DNA of 64,000 nt from Megamerina dolium (taxonomy: Eukaryota > Arthropoda > Insecta > Diptera > Megamerinidae). Position numbers and translations under genes: made by a program. This document shows positions 22,445 through 31,975 of the stretch, in pieces. Within the stretch, counting starts at the first letter, position 1; every line of letters begins with the position of its first letter. The notes under the pieces are model-generated. The model saw only the letters and a list, made by a program, of their open reading frames with translations. It had not been told where the DNA came from and did not search any database. Location of the stretch: positions 47,459,140 through 47,523,139 of the forward strand of contig OY978526.1 of NCBI GenBank assembly GCA_963854835.1, written 5' to 3'.

Positions 22445-23701
22445 GTGACGCGTCACTACTCTTTGTGGAAATCAGCAAAAAACTCAAATCGGCCAATTCT
22501 CACTGATTCCCCCATCCGTTTGAGTGACGGTAATTGGGCTGAAAGCAACTGTGAGAAGGTTTTGGCTTTTGCAACCCACCTAAAAAGTGTGTTTACACCC
22601 AATCCACCCTCTTCGCAGTCCTCATTACCAAAATTAATTTCTCAACCTTGCTCAATAACGATCAAAATTAAAAAAAAGAACATATTCAAAGCTATTTATA
22701 AAGATTTAAACCCAAAAAAATCACCTGGTCCAGATAAAATTACCGGTAAAATGATAAAAGAGCTACCTCCGGCTTCAGTAATTCATCTCATGCACTTTTT
22801 CAATGCTATCCTTCGTATTAAACACTATCCCAAATGCTGGAAAACTTCAAAAATTATTATGATAGCAAAACCAGGAAAAGACCCTACAAAAGTTGCATCG
22901 TACAGACCTATCAGCCTCCTGCCTCTACTTTCTAAAGTATTCGAAAAGCTACTTGTTATGAATATAACTCCATTTATTTATCTCAACCAACTGATTCCCC
23001 AACATCAGTTTGGATTTAGAAAACAGCACGGCACAATAGAACAAGTCCACCGCATTGTAACTCTGATAAGGAACACTTTTGAAGAAAAAAAGTATTGCTC
23101 AGCTGTCTTTCTTGATATTACCCAAGCTTTCGATAAAGTATGGCACGATGGCCTTATTTACAAACTCAAACTATTACTGCCTGCAAATGTCTCCTCATTG
23201 CTTAGTAGCTACCTCACGAAAAGACAATTTCTCGTACATCACAAAGATTACACAACAAATCCATTGGATATTCACGCTGGCGTTCCTCAAGGTAGCGTTT
23301 TGGGCCCCTTACTGTATCTCTTATACACTTCAGATATGCCCAACAATAACTATACATTCATATCGACCTTTGTAGATGATACGGCAATATTGTGCTCTCG
23401 CTCTAACCCCATAGAAGCTACTAAACTCCTGCAGACTCTTGTCGATTCTCTCGAAATCTGGCTAGCAAAATGGCGTATAAAAGTCAATGAATCAAAGAGC
23501 GTACATGTAACCTTCACGCTAAGGCCAGATACATGTCCCCCACTTAAAATTAATGGCCAATCAGTTCCACAATGTTCCTCAACAAAGTACTTGGGTATTC
23601 ACTTCGACAGAAGGCTGACCTGGAAAAATCACATAGAGGCAAAGAAAACTCAGATCAAGCTTAAAATTAATCAGTTATGGTGGCTGTTACACAGCTGTTG
23701 A
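22445..23701 (+). pseudogene. Jockey-clade reverse transcriptase (long open frame)
   Basis: A 418-codon frame carries the RT domain nearly whole: PKKSPGPDKITGKM, SYRPISLLPLLSKVFEKLL, FGFRKQHGTIEQVHRI, AVFLDITQAFDKVWHDGL, GVPQGSVLGPLLYLLYTSDM, the catalytic box FVDDT (about 23369-23383), and WRIKVNESKSVHVTF, KYLGIHFDRRLTWKNHI. The box is FVDDT rather than the FADDT usual in Jockey. The first part of the frame (before about 22505) is out of register with the element's own frame, so the annotated start is not biological. The end at 23701 is a frameshift, after which VLLYKAIVKPIWTYGIQFWG continues in another frame. Confidence 0.88.
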
Positions 23702-24164
23702 ATCTCGAATACAAAGTGCTATTATACAAAGCAATCGTGAAGCCAATCTGGACTTATGGTATTCAGTTTTGGGGCACCGCATCTCCCTCTGCGAATTATT
23801 GTAAACGCGCCTTGGTATATGAGGAACGTTAACATCTTTCGAGATTTAAATGTACCCACAATTTCTGAGGAAATTGCACTGTCCTGCAGAGGCTACATTA
23901 AAAAATTACACAGTCATCAGAATCCCCTTGCTAGGCAATTGTTGCTGAGTACAGGGCATCGTCGACTAAAAAGAAAAGACATACTGAATATGCTGTGAAA
24001 TTGCTATACTTCGCGACTCAACAAATTGTGATGGAACGTAAGGAATATCACATAATTTTAGTTAGTTTGTAAGATTTGAATACTTATTGTTAGTTTCTAA
24101 GTAATTTAGAAACATCCAATAAAAAAAGCTTGTTAAAAACAAAAAAAAAAACTTCTTTCTTCAT

Positions 24165-24866
24165 AATAAAGTAATAAATATTGCTTAATTTACAATTATT
24201 TATAAATGTTCGCAGTTTTATTTATCTTTTGTATGGGATTTTGACACTTCTTATTTGCCTACTATTCATACTGTTTCGTTTAAACGTCACAGGGCGCAAT
24301 CTCTCTTTGTATGATTCTTGTAATTGCCTAATATTTTACTCTCGCATTAATCGTTATTATTCTCCGGTTTCGCTCTCTCTCTCTCTCCTTCTCTCACTCT
24401 CTCTCAACACACACACACACTATCTATTGCCACGAACCATTGAATCATGATCTGTTGCTTTGTATCGTTATGTATACGTTGTTTTCTTTTATATTCTCCC
24501 TTTCTCGATGCTATATATTCATTCCCACTCATGTAACGAAATAAGCTTTAAATATTTCACACTCTATTTGCTTCGAAAAAGATTTAGAAACACTATGAAC
24601 AATAAAGATAATGCACTCGTAGTCCCAAAGGTGTAACTAGTAGATTGAAAAGGTTAATTAGAATTGTTATAACAACAAAAATTAATGTGAAAAAATCACT
24701 AGGTTCTAACAGTACTACAGGTAAAATGTTTCTAGAATTACAACAGAAAGCCCTAAAATACATAAGAAATGTTTTAACTGTATATTTGTGTGAAAAATAG
24801 CAGAAAACATTGCTACAAGAAAGCCAAGAAACGGTACAAATCTTGTACATTTCTTATAGAGCCAAC
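24165..24866. other. Non-coding gap with CT/CA microsatellite
   Basis: No gene is seen. A (CT)n tract followed by (CA)n lies at 24370-24420. The remainder is AT-rich with no repeat that I can name. Confidence 0.5.
24370..24420 (+). repeat. (CT)n-(CA)n compound microsatellite
   Basis: CT-rich repeats interrupted by CCTT and CACT are followed by six CA units. The open frame over it (serine/leucine, then threonine/histidine repeats) is not a gene. Confidence 0.9.
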
Positions 24867-25227
24867 TCTTCTGAAATGGGAGCACCAAAAATCATCTTGT
24901 TTAACCGAAACTTTTTGCTACAAAATCTTAAAGATTTGTTGGTGAAGGTCAACATTCTGAATGGTTTTCGAAAATTCCAATTATTTTATAAGTTTTGTAA
25001 TTTACAAATAAATTTTTTTTAAATTGCTGTTTCTAAGTTAATATTTTATGAAAGCTAGTGAATATTTGGTGATAGAACTAAAATTTAATTACAATTAAGA
25101 CGACATAAATATATTTTTTTTTAATTCAAGTTTTTTTATAAACAAATAGAAATTTATCCTATTTCTCAAATGGCTAGAAAGAAATTTTTTCACAATTTTG
25201 ACCTGCAGAATCTGCTCAAATAATTTC
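24867..25227 (+). repeat. Left arm of the long inverted repeat
   Basis: It matches the reverse complement of 27803-28184 with many substitutions and small indels. A ~25-bp tract starting near 25048 (the GCTAGTGAATATTTGG region) differs from the right arm. The arm is AT-rich and non-coding. Confidence 0.75.
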
Positions 25228-25621
25228 CAAAAAAAAAATTTTAGTACATTAAATAAAAAGAAATGTTACAAATGCGTATGCTTGACACGCACTTGTAATT
25301 GGGACACACAAAGAACATTTCGTGCCGTCGTGGTAACATTCATGAATTCCAATTTAGGCAAATTGGTACTAGTCAATTATTGTTTTCTTATAATTGCACT
25401 TTGCATACGAGGTGAGCTTTTTTCGAAACCCACAAAGAACACTTCGTGCGATAAAATTCACGAATTCTAATTTAGGCAGATTGGTAAAATTGTCAAGTCA
25501 AATGCTGCAATCTTTTTAATAAAAAATAAAAAAAGCGCATAGTTGCTATAGAAATAAATTTAGGTTTCTGTCGCTTAAATGTAACGAAGAGTTATGCATT
25601 TAAAGTAAAACTATATCGTCA

Positions 25622-25848
25622 GAAAAAATTCAATTCAGTTTGAATCTGGTGAAAAAGAAGTGAAAAGTGAGATCAGAGAAAATAATTTAGAAGTGTCGGA
25701 TGTGCAGATAGAAAGAAAGCTTGCTGCTTCAATAGAAGCATTTCTAATGGCGTCACCATCAGAAAAAAAGCAATTGCTTATATCCAAAGCAGAAAGCAAA
25801 ACTTCTTCAACTTCAACTTCTGTTGTTAATAAATATAATATAAAATGA
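25622..25848 (+). pseudogene. Possible C-terminal exon inside the long-inverted-repeat element
   Basis: An open frame ends at a TGA after KSTSTSVVNKYNIK-like residues (…TSSTSTSVVNKYNIK) and is preceded by a plausible splice acceptor (ATCGTCAG near 25614-25621). Its composition is acidic to polar (VKSEIRENNLEVSDVQIERK, then AFLMASPSEKKQLLI), not random AT-rich translation. I do not recognise a family. It might be the tail of the element's own transposase or a captured host exon. An alternative is chance, as the frame is only about 75 codons. Confidence 0.3.
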
Positions 25849-25954
25849 ACGTTATTTACATTTGAGTAGCATTTTATTATTATTTAGTAAAAGTTATAAC
25901 TTTGCTTACCATTGCTGTGTAAATGATTAACTAGCAGCTTTCAGTAATCAAACC

Positions 25955-27785
25955 CATGAACGTGTGAGTATGCTTGTCGAGGCACCCGGATATTCACCTG
26001 GAATGTCCGGTCCCTCAATAGGAGAGGTGCCTGTATCGAGTTGGTTGATATTCTCGAAGAATACAAGGCTGAATTCACCGCACTTCAGGAAATGCGATGG
26101 ACGGGACAGGGTTGCTCTAAAAGTGCGTCCTACGTACGTAGTCCTACGTAGAGAAAGCTTGACGTCAATAAGCTGCAAACACCAGAGACAACAAATGCTT
26201 TTACCCCTGGATTATCGGATCTGTTTAGCAGAACCCTCTCCCTCTTGATGATACATGCGCACAGTTGACACACATATCTCACTCCATGCCTACTGCTGCT
26301 GAGGAGGTAATCGGTTTCTATCATCCTCCCAAGAAGTGAGTGGTATGACCAGGAGTGTCGCGACGCTACCGTAGAAAATAAAGCCGCCTACAGAAAAACC
26401 GTACGTCCAGGTGCTACGCGAGCTGTTAAGGAGCGGTACAAAGAGAAGAGGAGTGCAGAGAGACGTATTTTCAGGCGTAAGAAGAAAGAGCTAGAAATAC
26501 GCAGTATAAGGAGATCGAGATGTATAGAGACAGGAATGAGATTCGAAAATTCTTTGAGAAGGTCAGGCGCCTGAGTAGCGGTTTAAGCCTCGATCCTCTT
26601 TCTGTTGCGACAACAGTGGGAATCTAGTTACAGATGTCCAGATAGTACTGAAATTATGGAGGGAACACTTCTCTACGCTACAGAATGGCGACTCATCGAA
26701 CAATCCAGCCAGTGGAGATCTGCTGAACTCCACAAATACGGATGGTGGTATAGATATTCCACCACCCAACCATGATGAGGTCAGAGAGGCCATTTCTAGG
26801 CTGAAAACAACAAAACTGCAGGTGCTGATGGCCTGCCTGGGGAGTTGCTTAAGACCGGAGGCGATGAGCTGCTCACCTGCATGCATCAGCTCATAAGAAG
26901 AATATGGCAGGATGAAAGTATTCCCGATGATTGGAAGCTCAGTGTTCTCTGTCCCGGACATAAGAAAAGAGACTCTACAATTTGCGTCTTTTTAGCATCG
27001 CATACAAGGTTTTATAGAAAGAACTGTGTGAAAGGTTGAAGCCTATCCTTACAACCTGATTGGATCTGAACGGTGAAAGAGAGCAAGACGAAGTACGTAG
27101 TGTCAACAAACAAAGAGTCACAGCGTCTTGGACAGCACGTCACTCTTGATAACTACGCCTTTGAAGTAGACAAGGATTTCAGCTATCTTCGAACCTACAT
27201 TAACGCCAGTAATGACGCCAGCCTGGAGATATTGTGAAGGATCACTCTTACAAACAGGTGCTACTTTGGGCTAAGTAAGGAATTGAGAAGTCGGGCCCTC
27301 TCTCGAGAAACGATAATCACACTCTAAAAGTCTCTCACCATGACTGTCCTTACATATGGCGCCGAAGCTTGGACAATTTCCACCTTAGATGAGAGAATGT
27401 TTGGAGTTTTCGAGAGAAAAGTCCTACGCAAGATCTTTGGACCTTTTTGCGTTAGTGGCGAGCATCGAATAAGGTACAACCATGAGCTGTATAAGCTGTA
27501 CGCCGACACCGACATAGTAAAGCGCATTCAAATTCAGCGGCTGCGCTGGCTAGGTCATGTCGATCAAATGGAAGGACACACTTCTGCTAAGAAGGTGTTT
27601 GATTTGGAACCCGTTGATGAACGACACGGAAGAGGAAGACCTAACCTTCGGTGGAAAGATCAAGCACTGGAGAACTTGTTAGTGCTTAGAATTCCTAACT
27701 GGCGCCAATTAGCAAAGGAAAGAGGTGGCTGGCGAAGCTTGTTAGATTTTCGGTTGTAATGGCCACATAAGTAAGAAAGTAAGTA
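25955..27785 (+). mobile_element. RTE-like LINE, internally deleted (copy A)
   Basis: On the plus strand the order is: endonuclease start (IFTWNVRSLNRRGACIELVD, then LQEMRWTGQG) near 25985-26115; a jump to the region before the RT (26160-26560); RT fingers (AADADGLPAE-like, damaged, 26820-26950); then another deletion near 27060 that removes the RT palm including the YADD box. A C-terminal domain (27070-27759) follows, with a tail TAAGTAAGAAAGTAAGT at 27767-27783. Because the palm is missing, this copy cannot encode a polymerase. It lies between the arms of the long-inverted-repeat element. Confidence 0.78.
27100..27759 (+). pseudogene. C-terminal domain of the RTE-like ORF2
   Basis: The frame from 27340 reads LTYGAEAWTISTLDERMFGV, FERKVLRKIFGPFC, RLRWLGHVDQMEGH and RGRPNLRWKDQALENLL, ending NWRQLAKERGGWRSL. 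The 'YGAEAW...RLRWLGHV...RGRP..RW.D' series is the standard C-terminal signature of RTE-type LINE ORF2. Upstream, 27070-27330, the TNKESQRLGQHVTLDNYAFE thumb region is in another frame, with stops near 27236 and 27326. Confidence 0.78.
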
Positions 27786-27802
27786 CTAAATTGTTTTTTT
27801 CT

Positions 27803-28184
27803 AGGATTATTTGAGCAGATTCTGCTGGATAAAATTGTCAAAAAGATTTATTTCTAGCCATATGGAAATCGGATAAATTTCTATTTGTTTATAAAAAAGA
27901 TTTACTGTTTATAAAAAAATTTAAATTAAATAAATATATATTTATGTCGTCTTAATTGTAATTGTAAATTTTAGATGACAAATATTTTATTAAAATTTAT
28001 TAAATATTAACTGAGCAATTTAAAGAAAAGGTTATATAAAAGTTTATTTGTTAATAACTTATAAAATAATGGGCATTTTCAAAAAACATTTCAAAATATT
28101 AAATTTCATCAATAAGTCTTTAAGGTTATGCAGAAAAAAGTTTCGGTTAAGCCAGTGGATTTTTAGTGTTCCCACTTGAGAAGA
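27803..28184 (-). repeat. Right arm of the long inverted repeat
   Basis: It is the reverse-complement partner of 24867-25227. It is slightly longer because a TTTATAAAMA motif is duplicated near 27889-27920. It abuts the 3' end of the RTE-like LINE on its inner side, and a second RTE relic starts about 60 bp beyond its outer end. Confidence 0.75.
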
Positions 28185-28244
28185 CTTGATTCAAAGATAA
28201 ATCAACTTTTTGCCACGTTTAAATGGTTAACTTAACTACTAATT

Positions 28245-29210
28245 AGATCTGTTTATACAGAACATTCTCCACTTGATGGTACGTATGTACGGTGGACACA
28301 TAGTATATACCACCCCATGATTACTGTTGCTAACGAGTTAATCGGTCACCACCGGTATCTGAAGATTGGTACGATCAGAAGTGCCGCGACTGTACCGTCT
28401 GCAGGCAAACCCCGCTTGCAGGTGCCACGCGAGCCTTTACGCAGCGGTAGTGAGAGAAAAAGAGTGCGAAGGAACGTCTTTTTAGGCACAAGAAGAGATA
28501 ATTAGAAAGGCGCAAGAGGAGACGAGTAGAAACAGGAATTATACTCGGAAGTCTGTTTAAGTCCCTTTAGGTCCAAAGTGTGCCTTTCATGACGAAAATA
28601 GGAATATAGTGACAGATGCTCAGAGTGTACTGAGTAACGCTTCTTCAAATTAATGAATGTTGATGATACGAACAATTTCGACAGTGGAGAATATTGACCG
28701 AACACTCCAATTACACGTGGGTGCCGTAGCTCAGTGGTTAGTGTGTTCGCCTTCTGATCTGTAGGTCGTGGTTCAATCCCCGGCTGATGCATAACAAATT
28801 TAATATCGATAAGATTTTTCTTTCGAATGGTACCCACCTGTCGGCAAGCAATTGCAATTCTTCCGACAGTAACAACTTGCCATGAAAAAGCTTCTTAAAG
28901 AACTCTGTGACAAAACTCAGAAAAAGTGATGTCACAAGTGTTCTGCCGTTCGGAACCGGCTAAAATAAGTAGGTCACTTCTAATATTGTCCAAAATTTAA
29001 GACGCGCAACAGTAATGGAAGAGAAGCTCGGCCGATGAGCCCTTTGGGGCTTTAAGTGCAACATATTTTTTTTTACTCCAATTACACGAGGTGGTGTTGA
29101 AGAACAACAAAGCTGCAGGTGGTGATGGCCTACCTGCGGAGGTGTTTGAGACCAGTAGCGATAAGCAGGTCACCAGCATGCACCAGATCATAAACAAAAC
29201 GTGGTAAATT
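28245..29210 (+). mobile_element. RTE-like LINE relic (copy B), split by a SINE
   Basis: Fragments match copies A and C in the same order: the GCAGAACACTCCTCAAC-like word (28255-28275), EVIGYYRPL-like region (28320-28360), the basic RYREKR-like region (28440-28500). After the SINE at 28718-29074 it continues with LKNNKAAGGDGLPAEVFETS (about 29095-29155) up to 29207. Numerous frameshifts make it older than copies A and C. Similarity ends near 29210; the following DNA to 29640 is unassigned. Confidence 0.7.
28718..29074 (+). mobile_element. tRNA-derived SINE, full length, 14-bp TSD
   Basis: It begins GTGCCGTAGCTCAGTGGTTA with a perfect A-box (TAGCTCAGTGG), and has a B-box GGTTCAATCCC at about 28770-28780. 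A tRNA-unrelated body of about 250 bp follows, then the tail GGGGCTTTAAGTGC(A/C)ACATA with a T-run. Exact target duplications ACTCCAATTACACG flank it (28704-28717 and 29075-29088). The internal pol III promoter and TSD show LINE-dependent retrotransposition. The insertion split the RTE-like relic B, so it is younger than that LINE. It is the reference copy for this family in the window. Confidence 0.88.
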
Positions 29211-29799
29211 TGGATTGTCGTTCGCTAATGTAGAATCTGGTTCTATTAACTACTATGTTTCGTTCCGCTATCGGATATAATCTGGTAGAAGGTGCATTTA
29301 TCGGCAGTAGGACCCCGTGGTGAACTTCTTCGAGGCGCTGAAAGGAGATCTCTTTTGCACATCATACTTCTGATCCATCGGATTGGTGTGATGCATATGT
29401 AAGGCTGACGTTCAAGAATATTGTACTGATTCGGATTTTGTCCAGGTGTTCGTTCAGAGCTGAAAATGTGAGATCAGATGTATCATTATTAAAAAAATGA
29501 AGTTGCCATCACATAGCGCGCAGAACAAACTGCATAACTTCCAGTTAGTTGGATTGCGATAGTCTCACCAGTTTGAGGCAGTTGGACATGTTCCCTGTGG
29601 AAATACTACACACGAGACCAGGGAATAGAATTATAAAATTCCCGTATCATTTTTAAATTTGTTTGAAACAATTAAATTTTTGTACGGTTGCTGCTTATTT
29701 ATAAAGAAAGTAACTTCAAATTTATTGCAAAATACTATTTTGGTGCAAAAATAAGTTAATTGTTAATTCAGAATAATGATTGGGAAATTTAAAAAAAAA
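29211..29799. other. Unassigned stretch
   Basis: Moderately GC-rich, 29240-29600, with no open frame that I recognise. It may be untranslated or decayed LINE sequence continuing from relic B, judged only by its position and base composition. Confidence 0.35.
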
Positions 29800-31395
29800 A
29801 ATCTCCTTACAGTCGGCTGGGGCCGACCAAACTATACCCTGCATATGTAGATTTATATATAAAAAGTTTACTCGAATATCCAACTTTTCTTTTATTTCCA
29901 CTTTTCGAGAAACAATTTTTGCATATACTACTAATTTACACCCGAAATATGGTTGACTTTGACGAAGTAAAAGGATTTTAAGATAATTCCGAGGCTTAGT
30001 ATGGGAGCTATATAAAAGTGGGCGTGGCTTACCACTTTCTAGTAAATCCAATTAATTTTTCAATGTTAATCCACACCTTAAATTTGGTGTCCTACGTTGA
30101 ATAGTTTCTAAGTTATGGTGGTTAACATTTTTGTTTAATTTCCTCAACTTTGTATGGGAGCCCCAATAAGAAGTGGGCGTGGTACGCTGATTTTTCGCCA
30201 GATTATTTCCGACTACGATATTAATTTAAGTGTCAATTATGGTTATTGTAGACAGAAGATTGCCGAAGTTACAGCTGTTTCAATTTAAAATTTGTATGGG
30301 GGCTACGATAAACACTGGGCGTGGTGCGCCCATTTTCTGTGAGCCTAGTTGCTCGTACAATACTAATCCATACCCTAAGTCTCGTTGTCCTAGGCTAAAT
30401 GGTTTGTAAGAGATGGAGCTTAAAATTTTAGTTTAATTCACTCGACTTTGTATGGGAGACCCATGAAGGAGTGGGTGTGGCACACTGATTTTCTGCCAGA
30501 TTTTTGCCGACTACGATATTAATTTAAGTGTTAATTATGGTTATTCTAGACAGAAGATTGCCGAAGTTACAGCTGTTTCAATTTAAAATTTGTATGGGGG
30601 CTACGATAAACACTGGGCGTGGTGTGCCCATTTTCTGTAAGCCTAGTTGCTCGTACAATGCTAATCCACACCTTAAATCTCGTTATTCTACGCTGAATAG
30701 TTTGCAAGTTATAACCGGTAACATTTTTTTTAATTTCCGCAACTTTGTATGGGAGACCCAAAAAGGAGTGGGCGTGGCATATTGATTTTCTGCCATATTA
30801 TTTTCGACTACCGTGTTAATCGAAGTGTCAATTATGGTTATTCTAGACAGAAGATTGTAGAAGTTACAGCAGTTTCAATTTAAAAGAAGTACAGACACTT
30901 TGTATGGGAGCTACGCTAGAAAGTAGGCGTGGCTCATCCACTTTTGGTGAGGTTATATAGTAGTATAATATAACTCTATGTGCAAAATATAGTTGTCCCA
31001 AGTGGTATATTGTGTGAGTTATAGCAAGTTAAAGATTTTGAAAATTTCGAGGTTAGTCGCTTTGAATGCTTGGTGTGGGCGTGGTTATTGACCGATCATG
31101 CCCAATATCAATCCCCTCCGTACCCTTGGATCATAGATTACTTATGCCAAATTTCATCGAAATAGCTCAATATTTACTCAAGTTATCGTGCGAACCAGCC
31201 AGGTGACAGACAGACGGACGGACGGACGGACGGACGGACGGACGGACGGACGGACGGACATCGTTAAATCGAAAATTTAATCGACGCTGATCACGAATAT
31301 ATATCCATGTCTATATCTCCGGAGATTCCTTCAAGTGGACACAAACATCTGACCGAAATGAATATACCATGCATATTGCATTATGCAGGGTATAA
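29800..31395 (-). mobile_element. DINE-1/Helentron-like element with ~150-bp tandem repeats (copy 3)
   Basis: It has the same structure as copy 1: hairpin end after an A-run (about 29800-29830), inverted motif ATACCCTGCATATG, eight GTGGGCGTGG-type boxes, a long (ACGG)n microsatellite of about ten units at 31209-31258, and the end motif GCATTATGCAGGGTATAAT. The boxes lie at about 30019, 30173, 30315, 30467, 30615, 30766, 30921 and 31073, so the period is 142-155 bp. The microsatellite is the longest of all the copies. Confidence 0.7.
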
Positions 31396-31409
31396 TTAAA
31401 TTAATAATG

Positions 31410-31600
31410 TGGGACTTATAACCGCCGAAGGGCTCTTCTTCGTAGGGTTCTGTTCATTCGTATTTACCACTAGTGCACACTACAAGCGTATGACACATAT
31501 TTCTCTTTCAGTATTGTTAAATCTCGGACAGTGTTAGAAGCGGCCTACTTAGATTAGCCAGTTCTGAACGGATGAACCCTAAATTGTTGGAAAATTAAGA
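31410..31600 (-). mobile_element. Diverged SINE fragment
   Basis: CGAAGGGCTCTTCTTCG (tail region, about 31417-31434) and ACTTAGATTAGCCAGTTCTG with GACAGTGTTAGAAGCGGCC (body, 31515-31575) match the minus strand of the SINE. The two parts are separated by a ~50-bp insert that recurs at 32126-32176 (see findings). The head is absent. Confidence 0.5.
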
Positions 31601-31657
31601 TCAGTTAAATTTGAACCGAATTGGCCACCTTCTCAATATAATTCTGGCAGATTCTAG

Positions 31658-31975
31658 GTGCCGTAGTTCAGTGGTTAGCGTGTTGGCCTTCTGATCTGTA
31701 GGTCGTGGTTCAATCCCCGGCTGATGCATAACAAATTTAATATCGAACAGATCTTTCTTTCGAACGGTTCCCAACTTTCGGCAAGCAATTGGCAATTCCT
31801 CCGACAATAACAATTTGCCATTAAAAAGCTTCTAAAAGAACTCTGTGACAAAGCTCAGAAAAAATCGATGCCATAAGGGTTCTGCCGTTCGAAAACGGCT
31901 AAAATACCATTACTGGAAGAGAAGCTCAGCCAAAGAGACCTTCGGGGCGTATAAGTGCCCCATTTTTATTTTTTG
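31658..31975 (+). mobile_element. tRNA-derived SINE, nearly full length
   Basis: It starts GTGCCGTAGTTCAGTGGTTA (A-box with one change) and has the B-box GGTTCAATCCC. Body words AAGCAATTGGCAATTCC, AAGCTTCTAAAAGAACTC and CTCAGCCAAAGAGACC lead to the tail TATAAGTGCCCCAT and a T-rich end. No target duplication could be recognised at its borders. Confidence 0.82.

Larger units (their letters stand above)
21676..24150 (+). mobile_element. 5'-truncated Jockey-clade LINE with 14-bp TSD and poly(A) tail
   Basis: Exact 14-bp target duplications ACTTCTTTCTTCAT lie at 21662-21675 and 24151-24164, and an A-run ends the element at 24150. It keeps the second half of the endonuclease, the full reverse transcriptase and a short C-terminal region. 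ORF1 and the start of the endonuclease are lost by 5' truncation. Stops (about 21891 and 22160) and frameshifts (about 22390, 22500 and 23700) inactivate it. The clean TSD and long open RT suggest a moderately young insertion. Confidence 0.88.
24867..28184. mobile_element. Long-inverted-repeat element, 3.3 kb, arms ~360-380 bp
   Basis: Two arms are diverged inverted copies: left 24867-25227, right 27803-28184. Shared words read outside to inside are CTTCTSAARTGGGARCAC, TTAACCGAAACTTTTT, ATTATTTTATAAGT, TTACAATTAAGACGACATAA, AACAAATAGAAATTTATCC, GGCTAGAAA and CAGAATCTGCTCAAATAAT. Weaker similarity may extend outward by another 30-40 bp on both sides. Between the arms are about 700 bp of unique DNA with a pair of ~60-bp direct repeats (25306-25370 and 25430-25490) and a possible exon. 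An RTE-like LINE (25.95-27.79 kb) lies inside. No TSD could be identified, so the superfamily is unknown; a fold-back or long-TIR DNA transposon is the best reading. Confidence 0.7.

Noticed and set aside
28721..28795. tRNA gene
   Set aside because: The A-box and B-box are there, but the sequence is the head of a SINE, flanked by a TSD, and lacks a clean acceptor stem and anticodon arm.
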